Source of the DNA: Hyphomonadaceae bacterium UBA4763
GTDB lineage: Bacteria; Pseudomonadota; Alphaproteobacteria; Caulobacterales; Aquidulcibacteraceae
Length of the DNA: 9,835 nucleotides
Direction of reading: 5' to 3'
Assembly (NCBI GenBank): GCA_002403455.1
Contig: DHHV01000121.1
Coordinates: 1-9,835 of the forward strand
A model generated the notes under the pieces. That model did not search any database. It worked only from the letters and a program-made list of their open reading frames with translations, and was not told where the DNA came from. Of this stretch, positions 6,155 through 9,835 are shown in pieces; position 1 is the first letter of the stretch, and each line of letters begins with the position of its first letter. Made by a program: the position numbers and the translations under genes.

Positions 6155-9100
6155 ATGGGCGATCAAGGCGGCGGTTCGCTGAACGAGACGTTGCGCGAGA
6201 CCAGTTTCCTGCAAGGCGCCAATGCGCTCTATGTCGAAACGCTCTATGAGAAATGGCTCGGCGATCCGAAATCGGTCGGGCCGACCTGGGCGCAATTTTT
6301 CGCCAGCATGGATGAAAAGCCGAATGGCGCGGTCAAAGTCGGTCAACCCGGCTGGGCCCGCAAGGGTTGGCCGCTGGCGGTGATCGATGAACGCATCGCG
6401 GCGCTGGATGGCGATTGGTCGCTGCTTGAGCCCAAAATCGCCAAGAAAGCCGCGGAGAAGGCCGCCAAAGCGAGCGCCGAGGAGGCGCCGGCGCCGATCG
6501 CGGTGACGGCCTCGGTCGATGTGCAACGCGCCACGATGGATTCGATCAAGGCGCTGATGATGATCCGCGCTTTCCGCATGCGCGGCCATTTGGCGGCGAC
6601 TTTGGACCCCTTGGGCCTGTCAACGCATGGGCCGCAGAGCGAGCTGGACCCGGCCTCCTACGGATTTGGACCCGGCGATCTCGACCGGCCGATCTTTATC
6701 GATCATGTGCTGGGCCTTGAATACGCCAGCGTCCGGCAGATGCTGGAGATCCTGACGCGGACCTATTGCGGGCCGGTTGGCATCGAATTCATGCATATGT
6801 CCGACCCACAGGAGAAATCCTGGCTGCAAGAGCGGATTGAGGGCCCGGACAAGGCCGTGTCGTTCACGGTCGAGGGCAAGCGGGCGATCTTGCGCAAACT
6901 GATCGAAACCGAGAGTTTCGAGCGCTTTGTTCACCGCAAATTCCCCGGCACCAAGCGCTTTGGCATCGATGGCGGCGAGGCGATGGTCCCGGCGCTGGAA
7001 CAGATTATCAAGCGTGGCGGCAATTTGGGCGTTGAAGAGATCATTGTCGGCATGCCGCATCGCGGCCGTCTGAACGTGCTGGCGGCGGTCATGGGCAAGC
7101 CCTATCGGGCGATTTTCCACGAATTCCAGGGCGGCGCGTCAACACCGGAATCGGTGCTTGGGTCGGGCGATGTGAAATACCATTTGGGCGCCTCGTCGGA
7201 TCGCTCCTTTGACGGCAACCGCGTGCATTTGTCGCTGACCGCCAATCCCTCGCATTTGGAAGCCGTCGATCCGGTCGTGCTCGGCAAAGCGCGCGCCAAA
7301 CAGGAAAAGATCGCGATTTCGAAAGCTGAGGCGACGCGCGAAGCGGCGCGGCCAAAAGTGCTGCCCTTATTGCTGCATGGCGATGCGGCGTTCGCCGGGC
7401 AAGGCATGGTGGCGGAATGTTTCGCCCTGTCAGGCCTGAAAGGTTATCGGACCGGCGGCACGATCCATTTCATCGTCAATAACCAGATCGGCTTTACCAC
7501 GGCGCCGCGCTTTTCGCGCTCCAGCCCACATCCGTCCGATGTCGCCTTGATGGTGCAGGCGCCGATTTTCCACGTCAATGGCGATGATCCCGAAGCGGTT
7601 GTTTACGCCGCCAAGGTGGCGACGGAGTTTCGGCAGAAATTTCAAAAAGACGTCGTCATCGACATGGTGTGCTATCGCCGCTTTGGTCACAATGAAGGCG
7701 ACGATCCGACCTTTACCCAGCCCCTGATGTATGAGCGCATCCGCGATCATGCCAGCGTGCGGGAGATTTACGCCAAGCGCCTGGTCGCCGAAGGCGTCGC
7801 CACGGCCGGCGAAGTGGATGGCTGGGTCAAGGAATTCGACGATTTTCTCGACGCCGAATTCGAAGCGGGCAAGAGCTATAAACCGAACCGGGCCGATTGG
7901 CTCGATGGGGTGTGGACCGGCTTTTCGCCCCCGGACCAAAATGATGAGGATTGGCGCGGCAATACTGGCGTTGATCTCGACAAATTGCGGCAACTGGGCC
8001 TGTTGCTGAACACCCCGCCGACCGGCATTGCCGTGCATAAAACAGTGGAGCGGGTGATCGGAGCGCGCCGTGCGGCGGTCGAGGCCGGCGAAGGGCTCGA
8101 TTGGGCGACGGCCGAGCAATTGGCCTTCGCCACCTTGGTCGACGAAGGCTATGCGGTGCGGCTGTCGGGGCAGGACTCGATCCGCGGCACCTTCTCGCAA
8201 CGCCATTCGGCGATCATCGATCAAAAGACCGAGGAGCGTTATTTCCCGCTCAACCATATTCGCGCCGGTCAGGCGCAATATGAGGTGATCGATTCGCTGT
8301 TGTCGGAAGAAGCCGTGCTCGGCTTTGAATATGGCTATACGCTGGCCGATCCGCGCAGCTTAGTGCTGTGGGAAGCGCAATTTGGCGATTTCGCCAATGG
8401 CGCGCAGGTGATCGTCGATCAGTTCATTTCGTCGGGCGAGCGCAAATGGCTGCGGATGTCCGGGCTGGTGATGCTGTTGCCGCATGGCTATGAGGGGCAA
8501 GGGCCGGAGCATTCCTCGGCCCGGCTCGAGCGCTATTTGCAATTATGCGCCGAAGACAACATGCAAGTCGCCAATTGCACGACCCCGGCCAATTATTTCC
8601 ATGTTTTGCGCCGGCAAATGCATCGCAAATTTCGAAAGCCCTTGGTGCTGATGACGCCGAAATCGCTGCTGCGACACAAGCGTTGCGTGTCGCGGCTCTC
8701 CGAAATGGCGAAAGGCGCAAGCTTTCACCGGGTGTTGTGGGATGACGCGCAATCATCGCCCGGCGCGACCAGCATTGTTTTGAAAGCGGACGCCGAAATT
8801 AAACGTGTGCTGCTGTGCTCGGGCAAGGTCTATTATGATCTGCTCGACGAGCGCGAAAAGCGCGGCCGCGATGATGTCTATCTGTTGCGGCTCGAGCAAT
8901 TATTCCCCTTCCCAGCCCGCTCGCTGATGAAGGAATTGGAGCGCTTTCCAACCGCCGACATGGTCTGGGTGCAAGAAGAGCCGCGCAATATGGGCGGCTG
9001 GAGCTTTGCCGATCCATGGCTCGAATGGACGCTGGACAAGACGTCCTGCGCGGCGAAGCGCTTCCGTTATGTCGGCCGGCCGGCGTCGGCCTCAACCGCA

Positions 9101-9163
9101 GTCGGCACGCTGGCCAAGCATAACAAAGAACTCGAGACCTTTATGGGCGAGGCTTTCGCCTGA
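6155..9163 (+). CDS. sucA: 2-oxoglutarate dehydrogenase E1 component (thiamine diphosphate-dependent)
   Basis: E1 decarboxylates 2-oxoglutarate on thiamine diphosphate and passes the succinyl group to the lipoyl arms of SucB. The 1002-residue protein is somewhat longer than the E. coli enzyme (933), within the alphaproteobacterial range. The N-terminal segment FLQGANALYVETLYEKWLGD (18-37) is the conserved E2-docking region. It is followed by an Ala/Lys/Glu-rich linker at about 93-117. The catalytic core has IVGMPHRGRLNVLA (297-310), HLSLTANPSHLEAVDP (358-373) and a GD...NN thiamine motif running from GDAAFAGQG (409) to VNNQIGF (441-447). YRRFGHNEGDDPTFTQP lies at 507-523. The transketolase-like C-terminal half includes YEGQGPEHSSAR at 779-790. 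The ATG at 6155 follows GGAAGGAA (about 6138-6145) by 9-10 bases. No frameshift or missing motif is seen. It lies between sucD and sucB. Confidence 0.98.
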   Translation: MGDQGGGSLNETLRETSFLQGANALYVETLYEKWLGDPKSVGPTWAQFFASMDEKPNGAVKVGQPGWARKGWPLAVIDERIAALDGDWSLLEPKIAKKAAEKAAKASAEEAPAPIAVTASVDVQRATMDSIKALMMIRAFRMRGHLAATLDPLGLSTHGPQSELDPASYGFGPGDLDRPIFIDHVLGLEYASVRQMLEILTRTYCGPVGIEFMHMSDPQEKSWLQERIEGPDKAVSFTVEGKRAILRKLIETESFERFVHRKFPGTKRFGIDGGEAMVPALEQIIKRGGNLGVEEIIVGMPHRGRLNVLAAVMGKPYRAIFHEFQGGASTPESVLGSGDVKYHLGASSDRSFDGNRVHLSLTANPSHLEAVDPVVLGKARAKQEKIAISKAEATREAARPKVLPLLLHGDAAFAGQGMVAECFALSGLKGYRTGGTIHFIVNNQIGFTTAPRFSRSSPHPSDVALMVQAPIFHVNGDDPEAVVYAAKVATEFRQKFQKDVVIDMVCYRRFGHNEGDDPTFTQPLMYERIRDHASVREIYAKRLVAEGVATAGEVDGWVKEFDDFLDAEFEAGKSYKPNRADWLDGVWTGFSPPDQNDEDWRGNTGVDLDKLRQLGLLLNTPPTGIAVHKTVERVIGARRAAVEAGEGLDWATAEQLAFATLVDEGYAVRLSGQDSIRGTFSQRHSAIIDQKTEERYFPLNHIRAGQAQYEVIDSLLSEEAVLGFEYGYTLADPRSLVLWEAQFGDFANGAQVIVDQFISSGERKWLRMSGLVMLLPHGYEGQGPEHSSARLERYLQLCAEDNMQVANCTTPANYFHVLRRQMHRKFRKPLVLMTPKSLLRHKRCVSRLSEMAKGASFHRVLWDDAQSSPGATSIVLKADAEIKRVLLCSGKVYYDLLDEREKRGRDDVYLLRLEQLFPFPARSLMKELERFPTADMVWVQEEPRNMGGWSFADPWLEWTLDKTSCAAKRFRYVGRPASASTAVGTLAKHNKELETFMGEAFA

Positions 9164-9180
9164 CTTGAGCTGAAAAAAGC

Positions 9181-9201
9181 GGCCCGCCCAGAACGGCGGC
9201 C
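9181..9201 (+). other. Stem-loop between sucA and sucB
   Basis: GGCCCGCC (9181-9188) can pair with GGCGGCC (9195-9201) around the loop CAGAAC, with one bulged C. The hairpin ends two bases before the GGAGA ribosome site of sucB and follows a run of six A. There is no T-run after it, so it is not a simple terminator. It could be an mRNA-stabilising or translation-tuning element between E1 and E2. Confidence 0.4.
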
Positions 9202-9215
9202 TAGGAGAAGACGCG

Positions 9216-9835
9216 ATGCAAGACATTGTGGTGCCGACGCTCGGCGAATCCGTCACCGAAGCTACGGTCGGCAAATGGCTAAAAGCGCAAGGCGACAGCG
9301 TGCGCAAAGACGAGCCCTTGGTGGAATTGGAGACCGATAAGGTCGCGGTCGAGGTCGCGGCGCCCGAAAACGGGATGCTGCAGCAGATCGTGGCGAAAGT
9401 GGGTGAAACAGTGTCGATTGGAGCCGTATTGGGCCGGTTGGCGCAAAGCGCTGGGGCCGCCGCTGCTGCGTCGGCGCCGATGCCGACCGTAAAAGCGGAA
9501 GCGCCGTCGGCCGCGCCCGCGCCCGTGACGGCGGCCTCTGCTCCGGCCCCCGTGATGGCGAATGCGGCCTTGCTCGACGTGCGCGTGCCCGCGATGGGCG
9601 AGTCGGTTGCAGAAGGCACGTTGGGCCGGTGGCTGAAAAAACCCGGTGACGCGGTTCGACAGGACGAGCCGATCGCCGAAATCGAGACCGATAAAGTCGC
9701 TGTGGAGGTGCCGGCCCCGGCGGCGGGCGTGTTTACCGAGGCCTTGGTGACGGAAGGCCAATCGGTCGGCATTGGCGCGGTGATTGCGCGGATCAATGCG
9801 AGCGGGAGCGCGGCCGCGCCGCCGCCGGCTGCTGC
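9216..9835 (+). CDS. sucB: 2-oxoglutarate dehydrogenase E2 (dihydrolipoyl succinyltransferase), N-terminal part with two lipoyl domains
   Basis: The frame is open from ATG 9216 to the right edge (206 codons), so the protein is partial. GGAGA (9204-9208) precedes the ATG by about 7 bases. E2 forms the core of the 2-oxoglutarate dehydrogenase complex and carries succinyl groups on lipoyl-lysine. Residues 1-78 are a lipoyl domain (DIVVPTLGESVTEATVGKW) with the modified lysine at Lys42 in ETDKVAVEV. An Ala/Pro-rich flexible linker of about 40 residues (79-118) follows. Residues 119-196 are a second lipoyl domain with Lys160, again in ETDKVAVEV, and a second Ala/Pro linker begins at the edge. By hand the two domains agree at about 41 of 80 positions. 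The peripheral-subunit-binding and catalytic domains lie outside. The position after sucA points to SucB; a pyruvate dehydrogenase E2 is less likely. Confidence 0.93.
   Translation, partial: MQDIVVPTLGESVTEATVGKWLKAQGDSVRKDEPLVELETDKVAVEVAAPENGMLQQIVAKVGETVSIGAVLGRLAQSAGAAAAASAPMPTVKAEAPSAAPAPVTAASAPAPVMANAALLDVRVPAMGESVAEGTLGRWLKKPGDAVRQDEPIAEIETDKVAVEVPAPAAGVFTEALVTEGQSVGIGAVIARINASGSAAAPPPAA

Noticed and set aside
7430..8278. A 282-codon minus-strand frame inside sucA
   Set aside because: It is antisense to the conserved E1 core and has no independent support.

Overview
The window looks like chromosomal DNA of a GC-rich alphaproteobacterium. The evidence is the sucC-sucD-sucA-sucB gene order, a short one-domain RNase D, ECF-type promoter motifs with a GGAA(T)/CGTT signature, and strongly GC-biased codon use. 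I cannot place it below class from sequence alone. There are no tRNAs, rRNAs, insertion sequences, prophage genes or CRISPR arrays, and the window is densely coding.

Left part (1-1752): a compact regulatory module. A gene leaving the left edge on the minus strand encodes an exported protein: a long signal peptide followed by an Asp-rich pentapeptide repeat. Divergent from it is an ECF sigma factor gene that overlaps (ATGA) a gene for a single-pass membrane anti-sigma factor. The 142-bp divergent intergenic region carries two facing copies of the same motif, GACGGAAT-N16-CGTT, one pointing at each gene. The simplest reading is that the sigma factor, released from its anti-sigma, switches on both its own operon and the secreted acidic repeat protein. 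This is the most novel part of the window.

Middle part (1757-3764): a short RNase D-type 3'-5' exonuclease gene lies on the minus strand, convergent with the anti-sigma gene with only 4 bp between stop codons. Divergent from it is an MFS transporter gene with an ESWMN motif, as in the YcaD-like group. Their link to the flanking modules is unclear.

Right part (3955-9835): a TCA-cycle operon, sucC-sucD (succinyl-CoA synthetase beta and alpha), sucA (2-oxoglutarate dehydrogenase E1) and the start of sucB (E2), all on the plus strand with short gaps (48, 40 and 52 bp). Together they carry out 2-oxoglutarate to succinyl-CoA to succinate. The visible N-terminus of sucB has two tandem lipoyl domains rather than the single one of the textbook E2. 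The sucB gene runs off the right edge; its remaining domains, and any lpd, would lie beyond the window. The 190 bp before sucC hold no gene but do hold inverted repeats and presumably the operon promoter.
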